Notes: a model not told the origin generated them from the letters alone. Counted from the stretch's first letter, positions 42,930 through 55,753 are shown. The stretch is DNA of 64,000 nt from Chaetoceros tenuissimus (GCA_021927905.1 BLLK01000052.1:188501-252500), one strand, 5' to 3'. Program-made: numbers and translations.

Positions 42930-45900
42930 CTTGATTTTCACTGGAGCATGGGATGTGGAGCATTGACTGCAAGGACCAGCCTGAGTATCATTAACTTTAG
43001 TGGCTTTGATTTTGGTAAGTCTTTGTCTTTTTGACTATCAGATAAGTTCGTGATTAGAAGGTATAACAGGTACAGCCAAACCTTGATAAAGACCACTGCA
43101 GTTTTATTCAATTTAAAATTGATTTTCAAAAAGTGCCATCAGTGGCAGCAGGAACAAACTGGAAACGTGAATGGTCCAGATGTAGACAGGAGAAATAGAT
43201 ACAACAACAGAAGTGGTGGAGGGAACTCATCCAAGAACTGAGTTACCAGTCTTGGGTACGTGTGCTGAGAGTACAAACCAGAACACAGCTGCTTACATTC
43301 TAGTGAACTTCAAAAGCCCAAGTGTTCTGTCCAGAGCTGTATCGGAACTAGAAGACCTGCATGTCCTTATTAGAAACAAGCTCCCAAACATTGATAAACT
43401 AGTAGAATACTTGGGCATCACACAGGCAGAACCAGGTGAGAATGAGACAGAAGCTGAGAGAGCAATCAGGATGCAGCAAAACAGTATGATGATGGCACCA
43501 GCAAATGCATTATTCACGCAGGAAATGAACCAGTTCTCGAAGAAGAAAAGTCTCCTACAAGAGAACATGGCAAAGCTGTGGAGAATCATTTTAGGTCAAT
43601 GTACCAAAGCACTAGTCAAGAATCTAAGAGCGGAGCATGATTTTGAGAAATAGCAGATTGATTACAACGCTATTTGGCTATTGAAGAGCATTAAGAGAAT
43701 TGTACATGGCGTTACAACCTACAGAATTTACAGTGACCAGAGATTTTTATCGCACCAAGCAAATGGGAAAGTCTTTAGAGGATTTCGAGAATGCCCAAGA
43801 GTTAGTATTGCAGGCCAACGTTGATATTGTCGACGAGGATTTACTGAAGAAAGAAAAGGACAAAGACGCAAGTATAATTGATGAAGATGTGAGACAAAAG
43901 TATGCAGCAATGGCGTTCTTTATGAACGCAGATGTGAAGAGATTTGGAGGACTGTGGGACCAGCTACACAATAGCCTTTTACAGGGAGGGGCAAGACAAC
44001 TACCCTACAACTATGGCAGGAGCGATCCACATGATGACTCACTGGAAGAGTAGCAACAATAACAACAATGATAGAGGTAATAATTCACAGAGAAACAGAA
44101 GAGCAGGACGAAACGGAATGCAGTTTGCACAGAATGGGGGTACCATGACGTGTCAGCCACTACCACTTCGTGCAGACATCACGTGTTACAGATGCAATCG
44201 TACTGGACATTATGCGAACAGACGATAACAATGGCACAGGTAATTACATTATCCTTTCACAGTTTGGCTATATTTTCGTCCAGTCCCAGCCTTGGCTTCC
44301 AAAGTCACTTATCATTGTTGATACAGGCTCAACTTTTTCTTCTTTCTTTAACATGGGGTTAATAGGTGTGTGTTTACCGATCGGAAGACATACAAATGGA
44401 GGATTCACAGACTATGGAAAGAAAGGTCATATCAAGTTGTTACCAGCTCTGACTGCTTATTTCAATAGCAAGTCTCTGGCTAACATCCTTAGCATGGCGG
44501 ATCTGGAATAATCAGGGTTTTGAAAGATTCACGTCATTCCAGTAGTTTCTTTGTTTTTATCTCCTATGATTACATCTTGGAATTCAAACAATTAAGCAAT
44601 TGTCTTTACGGTTTTGATGTCAACAGTAGCAGTAACCTAAATCAAGTTCACACATCTAATTCCTTCCATCACCTCTTCTTTTCAACTGTTAAAAAGCTAA
44701 CAAGAATTTTTTCTCCAATGCTGAAGTGGAAGGAGCAGAGAATGCAAGAATACTACAAAGCAGGATGGGTTGGCCTTCAGATGCAGAGTTCAAGCGTATA
44801 CTTAGTGGACAAGGAAACAGCATCATCAATGCCCCAGTTACAGCAGAGGACATCATTGGAGGGTTGGCAGAACAACTCATTGTAGGCAAGACAGTACAAA
44901 AACGAGCCAACAAAAACAACAAAGTACTCAGAACAGCTCTACCATCGAATCTGGTACGCCACCATCCAAATGAGATACTTGACATAGACTTCTTTTACAG
45001 CGACTATGCCCCGTACCTCATAATCAAGGGAAGGAATATTCTCTTTATCATTGGAGTCACTTTCAATAAGCAAACTAAGTGCAACAGGGAGAGTCACGTA
45101 TTATAGGCCAACAGAAGAGATAGTGAAAGCATTAAACAACGCAATAGCAGTGCATAACAACAGAGGTTTTACCATCGAGCTAGTGAATGGAGATAATGAG
45201 TTTGATAGGATCAAAGGAAAAGTGAATGCTACAGTTGAGACTTGTGCTGCAAATGAGCATAACCCATTCATCGAAAAAGAAATCAGATTTGTCAAAGACA
45301 GACAGAGATGTGACTGGGACAAATTACCTTATAAACAGGTCCCAAAGATCATGGTAGACGCAAACATCATAGACATGTTTTACTGGATCAATCAACATTT
45401 GAGAGAAGGAAGTGTTTTGAAGGACTTAAGCCCTGGAGCCGTAATAGAAGGTTGAGGACCACATGACGCTGGAAATCTTGAAGTAACTTGTGGGGCATAG
45501 GGGAATCAAAGAACAATAGAACACCAAGATCCATTCGTGCAATCACACTACAACCATCCAACTCTCAAGGAGGGTACTACTTCATGTCATTAGATACTGG
45601 AAAGAGAATACAAGGTCACCAATGGGATGAATTAGCTATCACTGACGAGGTAATTGAGAGAGTACACGAGTTAGCTGCACAAGAGAAAGCGGATTTCCTA
45701 GATGAGAACGGAATACCAAAACTTGGTATGTCACCTGGAAATAACATGACCATGGATGACACTGACATAGATGAGGGAGATTCAGATGAGGATGTATATG
45801 ACGATGTCACTGTATCATCCACCAGTAGTGAAGGAGACTTGGATTCATCAGATGGCAGCTCTTTCCACACTTTGGACACAGATGAGAGTGACGACGAACT

Positions 45901-48290
45901 ATTACCTGATGACCCAGGAGTAAATGATCTAGAAGAAGAAGTAAGGAGCGTAGACATCAGTGATGAACTTGAAGAACCAAGGAGCAAGGAAGTTGAAGTA
46001 AGGAGCAAAGACATTGAAGTAAGGAGCGAAGACGATGCAGATGTAGAAGACAATAGTATTGAATCAAATGATGAGGATACTGGGTCAGAATTTGAAGGAG
46101 AAGATAATAACGAAGACACCAATAGCAATACTACAGAGGAGAGACCTCAGAGATCCCAAAGAGCCAGAAGACCACCACAAGACCCTTTGAGCAACATAGG
46201 TAGTACTGGTGGAAAGAGTTATATGCAAACAGAGGAGTTCAACTTCTTGAACCTAGCAGAAGATCTCAATCACACCACTACCAGACAGTTGTACTCGAGA
46301 GTAGTAGATTACGTGTTTAACCAAATGACAGCGACAGAAGGCATTAAGATATTCCAGGAACAAGCAGTAGCAGCGTTGATAAAGGAATACAAGCAACTAA
46401 ACAACATGTGTGTACTAGGAGTAGTAGATTACGACTCTGTGACTGCGGAACAGAAGGCAAAGGCGTTGAGAGCAAGAAACTTGATCAAGGAGAAAAGGGA
46501 TGGCAAAATCAAGGGTAGATGTTGTAGTGACGGAAGTGGGCAAAGGAAGTTCGTACCTAGAGAAGAGGCATCATCATCAACCATGTCGGTCGAATCACTG
46601 ATAGCATTGGTAACCATCTTTGCATTCGAAAAGAGAGACGTTGCAGTGTTTGACATCCCTGTGGCTTACTTGCATGCTGACTTACCTGACGATAAGTTTG
46701 CACTACTAAAATTTGAAGGGCAATTTGTAGACATCATGTTAGAGGTTAACCCAGACTTCACTGAGAGTGTAAGGTATGAAAAAGGGAAGAAGGTGTTGTA
46801 CTGCAGAATTTTGAAGGCTCTTTATGGCATGATCGAGTCTGCTTTATTGGGGTATAACATGTTTGCAGACGTGTTATTACAGGAGGGTTTCAAAATAAAC
46901 AAGATAGATAAGTGTGTCGCGTACAAAGTAGTGGATGGAAAGCAACTCACGATTGGGTGGTACATAGACGACAACATTGTTGGCAGTCAAACTAAGGCAG
47001 TCACTGACCTGATTAACAAGATCAATGAACGGTTCCCAGGCTTGACGATACAGCGAGGAAACAAGCTTGAATTCCTGGGTATAGACTTCTACTTCAGAGG
47101 AGATGGCAAGGTGGACATTGGAACAGTGCCATACATCAAGCAAATGATCAAAGATTTAGAAGAGGAATTAGGTATGGTACTAAATAGAAAGTACAAATCA
47201 CCTCATGCAAAGTGGTTACTCAAAGTAAACAAGAAGTCACCGAAGCTCACCAGAGAGAAGGCTGACATGTTTTTGAAGTATATAATGAAGGTAGCATGGG
47301 CTATGAAAAAAGCAGACCAGACGCATTGTTTACCAATACCTTTCTGATGACTAGGGTGCACGAGCTGAATAGAGAGGACTGGCACAAATTTATGAGAATG
47401 ATGAGTTGGATAAAGACAACCCAAGACAATCTCAGAACCATAGGAGCTGATGACTTATTGCACATGCTAACAATGACAGATTTGGCTCATGCTGTACACA
47501 ATGATATGAGGGGACACACAGGACAGATAATTACAATGGGTACAGGCGTTTTAGATCAGAAAGCCTCCAAACAAAAGATGAATACACGTAGTACCCAAGG
47601 GACGAGCGAAGGACTACCAAAGAACATTTACTTCGAAATGTTCATGGAAGAACAAGGGTACAAGCTTGAAAGTAATGTGCTAGCAAAAGATAATGAGTCA
47701 GAGATTAAGATTTTAAAGAATGGTCGGGATTCGTGTACGTCAAATATGAAGCACGTGGCCATTAAACAGTTCTGGTCAACAGACAGAATCAAGAATGACA
47801 ACATCAAGATAGTGTATTGTCCAACTAACAAAATGATTGCAGATTACAATACAAAGCCATTAATGGGTAAGGGCTTTACAGACTTCAGGAGAGCAATAAT
47901 GGGATGGGACCATATAAGTGTTTCATATACAGGGTACACTCACCCAAAGGAGCGTGTTGGAAATAATAAGAAAATGGCAAACAATGACAGTGGTAGTAAT
48001 CATGCTAAAATTGTAGAACGGCAAAAGCAAACGTACTCAGAAGCAATAAGAGCTCAGAATGAAGAATGTATGGAGGAGATGAAGCAGCACGTAACGGCAG
48101 CATCATCTCATTAAATAGAAACCATCCGTTTCTGTATTGAGTAAACTAAAACTATAGAAGACCAAGTACTTCATCTGGCTACAGAGTATTATATGCTTGA
48201 GGAGCACGTAGCTACCAAAGGAGAGGTATTTCAACGGTATCTTTTGGTTATACCAATATTGAAATATTGAGGATCTCAAAACAAGGGTGG
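42930..48290 (+). mobile_element. Copia-type LTR retrotransposon, broken
   Basis: A retroelement of the Ty1/Copia superfamily in the plus orientation, inserted between the two receptor copies. Parts in order: gag-like region (about 43.2-44.2 kb), protease-like region (about 44.2-44.5 kb), integrase region (about 44.7-45.5 kb), and reverse transcriptase followed by RNase H (about 46.3-48.1 kb), preceded by a long acidic Ser/Asp/Glu-rich linker. Gag-pro-int-RT-RH is the Copia order. It looks broken, with several interruptions. Terminal repeats were not recognised, so both ends are approximate and the age cannot be estimated from them. A family like the diatom CoDi elements is likely. Confidence 0.88.
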
Positions 48291-48600
48291 TAATGTGCTG
48301 TCTTCTACTTGAAAGTCAAGTTCTAGAACAAGGTTCTTTTGTTCCAAACCTGTTTCTTCCATTTTTGCACTCACCACACTAACTACATTACAAGCATTTT
48401 TACGAAGAAAGGATTCTATCAAAGCCATTCCAGTTTTTGGCCTTCTTCTTGGATTTATCCATAGGAGTGCAAGATTTTTGTGCACTTTCCAACTTTTGTC
48501 TGACATTCTGGGGAACATTAAAATGCTGTCTTGCACCTGCTACAGTTTTTAAGTCAATTTCAATCTTGTTGCAATTTCTAGAAGAGACCATAGCTAATTT
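48276..48600 (-). other. Remnant coding stretch of unknown origin
   Basis: The minus strand gives two overlapping short ORFs with protein-like composition (Lys-rich and acidic parts), next to the right end of the retroelement. I recognise no family. It may be debris of another element or of a host gene, and is clearly not intact. Confidence 0.25.
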
Positions 48601-49013
48601 CCTTGTCCCAATACTGTCACTGATGCTAGTTACAATTTATGACTGAATCTGTACATGTTTATTCCTTGGATGTCCTTCAGTCCCCTGTACAATTCCCTCT
48701 AACATGTCTCCAGCCACATGGTATACCTCTAATGAATTATTTTTGAAGTAGGTCAGTGCATTGTTTTAAACATTCCAATATTTTCACTCTTGACATGTTT
48801 AACATGTTGGTGGCCCTGACTAGTGGCCAAGTAAAACTTTTTAGAAAATGAATAAGGACTCCACAAGATTCCATCGAAGAGCTTTTGTATCTTCTCTACA
48901 CACCAACCATCTTCTTGATTTTATAAATATGAAAGAAAACTTGAAAAGGCAGCACAGTAACTCTCAGCTATACCATCGGCAAGGAAGACGTGGCTGTGCA
49001 GACATGAACTCTG

Positions 49014-49502
49014 TCATTGTGTGGGAAGCAGTTTCTCTTCATATATAATTTCCACAATAGGATAATGTTGGAATGTAAAGCTCAAGTTGACAAAGATAAG
49101 CTCATCAAAATCTTCATCGTGCCAAGTACCTGCACAATTGTATTTTGTATGAAGCTCTCCTAGAACCCATTGCATGAAACTGATCCAAGCAGCAAGTTCT
49201 TCATAGGGTGCCTGTTCTACAATAGACTTGGAAGCATTTGCAAAGAGTGCCCCAAACATGTTGATCTTCCATTGTAGTTGTCTGTTCAAATCTCCATTGA
49301 TTTTCATTTTTGCCATTTTCTTGACTGACTTGAGATTCTTTGAAAAAGAAGGAAAATTAGGTTGAGTCAGAAATGAGTCTGCTCCATGAGGAGTATTGAG
49401 ATCGATGGTCCTTAAGTTTGGTGAAGAAGTACACATGAATCTCTTCATATTAATACTTTTTTCATCAAAGATGAAACAATTGTTTGTTTTTATGTGTTGC
49501 AA
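49014..49502 (-). CDS. Unassigned 162-aa ORF
   Basis: The minus-strand ORF has balanced composition, with Trp and aromatic residues (QLQWKINMFGALFANASK, AAWISFMQWVLGELHTKY, WHDEDFDELIFVN). No domain is recognised. It may be related to the remnant at 48276-48600 (same strand, 0.4 kb away), perhaps parts of one decayed locus. No signal peptide. Confidence 0.3.
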   Translation of the reverse strand: MQHIKTNNCFIFDEKSINMKRFMCTSSPNLRTIDLNTPHGADSFLTQPNFPSFSKNLKSVKKMAKMKINGDLNRQLQWKINMFGALFANASKSIVEQAPYEELAAWISFMQWVLGELHTKYNCAGTWHDEDFDELIFVNLSFTFQHYPIVEIIYEEKLLPTQ

Positions 49503-50616
49503 CCAAAGTTTGTGTTACAAGTTTTGTGATACTTCATTTTTCTTTTTGCCACAATTTGCACACCAAAAACAGCGGGAAGTGGTGAGGGAATAAAAAATTA
49601 AAATTTGTGAAATACCTACAAGATATGGTTAACTTTAATGATTTTACTGCTCGTGGGCTGACGCCAAGATGAGAGTGAGAAATTTTGTCGTCAAAAATCT
49701 AGTAGTTTATGACTTTTGTTCCGGAGTTTTTCATGAGAAGTGGAGAAATCCTCCACGATGGAAGCAAGTAATTACATTGAAATGTTTCTCTGGACACCCA
49801 ATTCAAAAGTAAAACTCGCACAAATTATTAGCCCAATACTACTATCAATACCTGTAATGTATACAGAATACGGCTATGAGTTGTGGCTAAAAAATTGATC
49901 AAAAATTACCATGTATATGGTCAATAGAAAATTGTCGCAACTGAGTCTATTCCATATATGTACTTTGTTTGATACTTCAAAGCTTATTATTCCTTGTTTC
50001 TCTTTCAGAAATATAAACTTATATATTTATGGTGTGAGTTGCTTCTGAAAGCATCAATTTTGTACTCAAAAGAAATAATACCTAATCGGATGAAGCTACG
50101 TAGCTAATACAAATCGCCACTTCTTCCCACTACTACTACCTTCAGGTAATTGGTTTTACAAAAAACAAAATCATGCAAAACGAACAAAGATATTAATAGC
50201 ATGAGTAAAGTTTACTACATAGATTTATCTTAGATCATCCCTTTTCCTTTCTGTATTCAAATGCATTTTTATCGACAACTTTGTGTGTTGAGATACGTAG
50301 GTGGTGTTGAGTGTTGAGATGTGTTTCACTGGCTCAGAGAATAGGATATGAGCTTATTGTATTTGCATAAAAATATGTCGCATTTCGAGTGTACGTAAGT
50401 TAAAGCCTCTAGATATTTAGATTTGCGACTTTTTTATTCTGATCCTGGCGCAAGCCCGTGGTGAACAATTTCGACCGCGAGAGGACGTTTATGTTGTTTA
50501 CACGAAACACGATTAAATGAAGCGAAGTCTAAAGAAGTCTATCCTTCAGTGAAGGAGCACGTTGAGAGTTGAGAGGAGTACATTCAAATGCACTGATGTA
50601 CGTACTAAAGATGATT
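49503..50616. other. Intergenic, 1.1 kb, no gene seen
   Basis: A/T-rich sequence up to the border of the second receptor duplication. No ORF with plausible composition and no repeat beyond short A/T runs. Confidence 0.4.
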
Positions 50617-53050
50617 ATGATCTTTCGTCCCCGAAATGATAAAATATATTGATTGAGAATTCCTTTTCAATATAATTTAGCCGATACACGATTGATTCTA
50701 GTGTTTCATGGTTCAGAAGATAGCACATTCGCCTTCCCCGTCGTTATTTTCATGTGCTTCACACCATTCATCGATTCTATCACTTCATCTTGGTTTGAAC
50801 TTATCGGTTTACATCAAACAAATTAGTGATCAAAGACAAATCAAATTCATCAAGGAAATATTTTATTCCATTCGTCCTTCTAATCACGGAAAGCTATCCT
50901 ACAAAAGGCAGAGACCAACCGACCAGCCAATTTTTATTAATACGTGAGATATAAAATTCTCGGACAAACACTAGAAAAACTAGCTAACTAGTATGGGAAA
51001 TTTTTTTCTAGATGCACAAACGGTAAGAGTGGTCCTATCCACCATATCCATCATTGGTTCCTCATTGATTGACGTCATGATTATTAAGAATGATGGTCTT
51101 CGCCAGTCACCTTATTCACGCATTATATTCGGCTTATCCTTTGGAGATATCATGCTTAGCCTAGGTCTGGTATTAGGTCCATTTGCCGCGCCTAAAGGTA
51201 CCAGAGGTGCAACTTGGGCCATTGGGAACGTTGCTAGTTGTGAAGCTATCGGATTTATAATGAATATGGGAATTTCAGGTGTACCCTTTTATGTTGCCTT
51301 TTTGGCCTTTTATTTTGATCAAAGAGTTCGTCATAAATTGAGTCGTCAAGCTTTTGCAAGGAAATATGAGACGAAGTGTAAGTTATATTCTTGTTTATAT
51401 ACTTTATGTATTTCGTTGGCATACAAAACTCAATATATATATGTTTTTATACCCTGCCTTAGTACACATCTTGATCTGGTTGTATCCTATCATAGGAGGC
51501 ATTGTAGCCATCTGCTTGGACTTTTTCAATCCTGGCATTCGAGGCAATGTATGTATCATGACGAATCAACCACTGAAATGTAAAACGAATGTACATGATA
51601 AGAAATGCATGGACTTGCAAGCTGATAAATCTGCGACAGAAATGTTCAGGTATTATCAAATGCTAGTACCTTTTCTTGCAAGTTTCTTTATTATGGTCTA
51701 TTGTCTTACGCGATTGACTGTTTATGTCTATCAACAAGAGAAAATGTTTCTACCAGAGGATCAAAGGAATATTTCTTGGAAGAAAAGGTTCCAGAATTTT
51801 TTCAAGTCTAGAAAAGAGACTCAAGAAGATAGTAGTACTACCAGCAATGAGCAGGAACAACCGGGCAATGTCAATACTAAGAGCGAGCAGGATACTACTG
51901 GCGAAAATATTGCAGTAGATATCGCAAGCAGTAGCAAAGATAGATGTTATTCTAGCCAACAGAGTCCGCTCTTTGAGCAGAGCGATGCATCAAATTCAAA
52001 TGAATCTATTCATGGTGGACTAGATTCCATCGTGAGTGAAATTGAAGATATTAGCTCACACGCAGAGCCGTCTATTACTTCTGTGGCAAAGAGCATTTTG
52101 TCAGTTGACATTGCTCCAGCAACAAAAGAACTGCAAGTTCTTGATTCCATTGTTAATGAAAAGGAAGATATCGGTACCGGTATCGACTCAAGAGCAGATG
52201 ATACTCTAGAGCCTGTCAAAGACAACGACATTGAGAATAACAGAGGTAGCAATACTTCTAACTCATCAAACAAGACATCCTTTAGAACAAGTACAACTGC
52301 GACCGTAAGCAATTCGAACGAGAGTGCCACAAGAGCCACGCCAATCAATGACACAAATCAACTTGCAAAGGCCGCACTACTTCAATCTTCTCTATACATT
52401 GCTGCTTGGCTACTGACTTATGCAATTCCAATCGTTGGAATCATTATCAGCATGCTTGGTATAAATTTGGAGAGACCATTAACACTGCTCCTTTGGAAAT
52501 CAATTCTATGGCCTCTAGGTGGGTTATTCAATGTTTTCATTTATTCCAGACCAAAAGTAAAGAAACTTCGTGAGTCCTCTGACGAAAACAAGAATAGGTT
52601 ATGGATTGTACTATTTGCTCAAGTCATCATGGCTGGTGGTGAGGTTCATAGCGTAGTACGAAGTGTTTCACCTATTGTAACAAGTGAAGAGCAAGACCTT
52701 CCAGTGAATTCAGAAGAGGCGAAAAAGTATGATAGTATTGATGCAAAACATGTCAGTAAAAGTCTGTTGAAAGGTAGCTTGAATGAAGAAGAAGAGCGAA
52801 AATTTTATGCTGCTGATTATCGCGCTTTTTGTATATCTTCCGAGGAGGATAGCAGCGTTGAAATCAAAGCTCCGAATTTAAAGGATATTCCAGAAGATTC
52901 AGAATGCTAGCTTTTTTAGGAAAGGGAAACTAGATAGTTTTGGGGAATAAAACTAAAACATATGAATCACAAGGTTTGATTATGACATGTCAAAATTAAT
53001 TTAAATTTTTTTAAGCTTCTAGAGCTAGCTGGTACCTAGCTAGTTAGGTT
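50617..53050. repeat. Segmental duplication, copy 2
   Basis: Second copy of the 39845-42300 segment. The promoter part differs by small indels, including an 8-base duplication before the shared block agccaatttttattaatacg. The last 200 bases before the ATG are almost identical in both copies. Confidence 0.85.
50993..52910 (+). CDS. 7TM (GPCR-like) receptor, copy 2
   Basis: Exons 50993-51377 and 51463-52910 give 610 aa. The 85-nt intron has GTAAGT..CTTAG at the same position as in copy 1 but a quite different interior. Exon 1 differs from copy 1 at only a handful of bases. The long third loop differs at a few residues. TM6-TM7 and the tail are clearly more diverged (GIIISMLGINLERPLTLLLWK here). 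All seven hydrophobic segments and the TM7 end NVFIYSRPKV are kept, so both copies look functional. Ligand unknown. Confidence 0.87.
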
Positions 53051-53240
53051 GGTTTTTAGTTGGCTGGCCATTCAGGCAATTCCTATTTCGCTGCTTCTTT
53101 TACGTACGTATATACAGTACTGCCTCATTAATTGCTTCATCCTTCATCGAAGAATAAAGAATAAACACTAAAACATAAAATATTATATGTGATATCGATG
53201 AGACATAAGTATCTTATTTCTGTTTATAAAAGCAATCAAC
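52911..53240. other. Intergenic
   Basis: The first part still resembles the 3' flank of receptor copy 1. The rest is A/T-rich leader of the next gene. No gene is seen. Confidence 0.4.
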
Positions 53241-55151
53241 ATGAATGATAAAAATGTCCAAGATGAACTTCAGAATCTCATGGCTTTAGTTGCCAATAGA
53301 AGTACCGGACTTGCAAATGATGAAACTATTGAAAACGCCATATCGTCTCTCCTCCATAAAAATTCAGATATGATGTCCGCAAAGCCTACTGCTACTCGTA
53401 CACAGAGACAGTGGCTCGATCAGCCAGTAATTGAAGAAGACGATGAAGATTACGATAACATTGACGAAGAACAAGACTTGCAAAAGAAGCCAGCTGTGTC
53501 TTCCATAGCAAAGACAGATTCTACAGAGCCTCGTGTATCGATTCAAAGCCTAAAAGAACAAAAGAAACTGCATCAAAAATTAAATCTACCTCAATTTCTA
53601 CCAGAATGGAATAATCTAGAATCTATACCACTCGGTCGTACAGGTGCAAAAATACATATAACATTTGGAGATGGAACACAACCTCTACCCGAAACAATTG
53701 CTTTGTCTCTTTTGGCAACACGCAATTGTCTCCAGACTGCCATTCAAGATGCTCGAGCTTTACGAAGACAATTAGTACGTGAATATCAAAAGGCAAAAAC
53801 TATAGTGCATCTATCAAGTTCAAGAAAAGCAGACAGAGAATCACTTGCTGGAGAAGGGAATATGGCGGATAGTATAGATTTAGATATGTACTTTCGTGCC
53901 ATTGAGGGGACAGATTCTCTTCGTAAAGAAATAAAAGTCGGGTTTGATGTATCATCGCTGGAGAAATTGTTTCCGGAAGAAATGTATGCGTATCAACGGT
54001 GGAATAAGATGCATGATGCTTATGAAAAGGCCAAAAGTGATAAAAAAGAAGAGGAAGATGGTGAGCCAGAAGATGTCAAGGAACAATTGAAACAACAGGA
54101 GTTTGAACAGGGGAGTACTATGCAAGAACGTCTGGCGAACTTTGATCAAAGGACAGCTAGAATGAAACAGAATTGGTACCTTGCCTTTAGTGAAGTCAGA
54201 CAAGGGTCATTTTTGAGTAAAGTTGGAATGAACAGTGAAGCTCAAGCTTGGGAAAAAGAACGAGCAAAGACAGGTGGTAGAGGGAAGCGGCGAGAAGCTA
54301 CTTGGGAGGCTTTGCCAGCTAGTCATGTACAGTTTCTACATTGGGTTGGCTTTGATCAAAGATCTGCTCTACCACCACCCGACGTTGCTACTACAGAAGC
54401 GTTGGCGTTCTTGGGATACAATTTTATGGGAAAACTTGTGGAAAAGGCAATCTTTATTAGGCGCTTGGAACAGCTGGAAGCAATGAGGACTAAAAACCAA
54501 CAAAATTTGCAAGATAATTTCATACTTGAGCTCCCAGCCAATGAACAGCTGACAAAGACAGATGTTGAGAAGGCTCTGCTTGATAGCACCATAGTTCCAA
54601 AGCCGTTGTATAATTCTTCTAACTCTGTTTTGGACTCCACAGATGCTACTCAAATTTATTTCGGACCTGGCTTTGAAGAACGGATTGAAATGGAAATGGA
54701 ACAGATTTTTATGAAGAAGAAAGAAACTTCGCTACCTGAGGAAGAAATTCAAATAAGAAAAGAAGAAGACGAACTTTTTGGAAAACTCAAAACTGAACCT
54801 CCGACTGTGTTAGAAGGAGTCATGGATATCTTGAATGATGAGGAAAAGACGAATGAGATTGCAGAAATGAGGTCAAATGATCAGAAACGTAGAGCTGCAA
54901 GAGACAAAAAGACAAAAAATAAACTACAAGATGCGATTGCTAATGATACCGTACCAGTACAGCCAGTGAAAAGAGGAAGAGGAAGGCCAAGAAAGGAGAA
55001 GAAAGAAGAGCAAAAACCAAAACGTAAAAGGGGAAGACCTAGTAAAGCTCAAAAACTCAAAGAAGCCCAGGAAGCTGCAATGAAAGCAAAACGATTGAGG
55101 GGAGACTCGGATCATTCAGGTTCTGGTTCTGATTCTGACTATGTTGAATAG
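53241..55151 (+). CDS. AT-hook nuclear protein
   Basis: A single exon of 636 aa. The N-terminal third is acidic and partly disordered (EEDDEDYDNIDEEQD). A conserved-looking middle contains IPLGRTGAKIHITFGDGT, WEALPASHVQFLHWVGF and RSALPPPDVATTEALAFLGY followed by FMGKLVEKAIFIRR. The C-terminus has two AT-hooks (KRGRGRPRKEK and KRKRGRPSKAQK), which bind the minor groove of A/T-rich DNA, and an acidic Ser tail (SDHSGSGSDSDYVE). Many Lys/Arg stretches predict nuclear import. The middle domain could be part of a transcription or chromatin complex, but I cannot name the family. Confidence 0.8.
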   Translation: MNDKNVQDELQNLMALVANRSTGLANDETIENAISSLLHKNSDMMSAKPTATRTQRQWLDQPVIEEDDEDYDNIDEEQDLQKKPAVSSIAKTDSTEPRVSIQSLKEQKKLHQKLNLPQFLPEWNNLESIPLGRTGAKIHITFGDGTQPLPETIALSLLATRNCLQTAIQDARALRRQLVREYQKAKTIVHLSSSRKADRESLAGEGNMADSIDLDMYFRAIEGTDSLRKEIKVGFDVSSLEKLFPEEMYAYQRWNKMHDAYEKAKSDKKEEEDGEPEDVKEQLKQQEFEQGSTMQERLANFDQRTARMKQNWYLAFSEVRQGSFLSKVGMNSEAQAWEKERAKTGGRGKRREATWEALPASHVQFLHWVGFDQRSALPPPDVATTEALAFLGYNFMGKLVEKAIFIRRLEQLEAMRTKNQQNLQDNFILELPANEQLTKTDVEKALLDSTIVPKPLYNSSNSVLDSTDATQIYFGPGFEERIEMEMEQIFMKKKETSLPEEEIQIRKEEDELFGKLKTEPPTVLEGVMDILNDEEKTNEIAEMRSNDQKRRAARDKKTKNKLQDAIANDTVPVQPVKRGRGRPRKEKKEEQKPKRKRGRPSKAQKLKEAQEAAMKAKRLRGDSDHSGSGSDSDYVE

Positions 55152-55474
55152 ATATATCGAAAATTTTTAGAATGAACGTAATATTAGGTCTACAGTTAAA
55201 TATGGACAATCCGAGAATTAGAGAACTAACAAGAGAATTCATATGCGAGAAGGTCAATAATTTCCCTTGTCCAGTTTCAATCATGCGCTGACATCATGAT
55301 TACGTTCGAGAACCAGCTAAGTGAGAATGTTAAATTGAACTTCAAGATGAAGTCTGCATCATCTGAATAAGAAGCCGCCAAACAAAAACAACATCAACAG
55401 TTCATAAAATATCCAAGCAGTATAAACAGACTTTCATATACATACATAATTCAAACATTCAAACTCTCCATAAT

Positions 55475-55753
55475 ATGAATATTTCAAAGAAGACACGCGA
55501 CAATTATAAGATGTTGTCAAGTATTGATGATGTTCTACTAAAAGATGCGAGAATTCAACCATGCATGTCTCTTGCAATCACCCACGCCCATTCCTCTCGA
55601 AGATATCGTTCATTGCCGCATGCAAATATTTGGCAAGCAGGCCAAAACCTACAAACATCCGAGCAATCTCTACAAAGAAATCGAAATAGAAAGCAGTCAC
55701 AGACAGTATCCTTGACAGATATGCTCGATGAGATTCTCAAGGATTTTGCTTAA
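55475..55753 (+). CDS. Small orphan protein A1 (92 aa)
   Basis: 92 aa. It is supported as a real gene by the paralog A2 at 57458-57718, with which it shares MNISKK, a dozen spaced N-terminal positions, SSRRY, the block QNLQTSEQSL, RNRKQS, and the end EILKDFA. Ser/Arg/Gln-rich, without signal peptide or transmembrane segment. The N-terminus (MNISKKT..LLKDARIQPC) also resembles that of protein B (MNIHRNT..LLDEARLQRC), so A and B probably share an origin. Function unknown. Confidence 0.6.
   Translation: MNISKKTRDNYKMLSSIDDVLLKDARIQPCMSLAITHAHSSRRYRSLPHANIWQAGQNLQTSEQSLQRNRNRKQSQTVSLTDMLDEILKDFA

Noticed and set aside
45616-46128. Ser-rich minus-strand ORF of 170 codons
   Set aside because: Antisense of the acidic linker of the retroelement; composition is the mirror of Asp/Glu codons.
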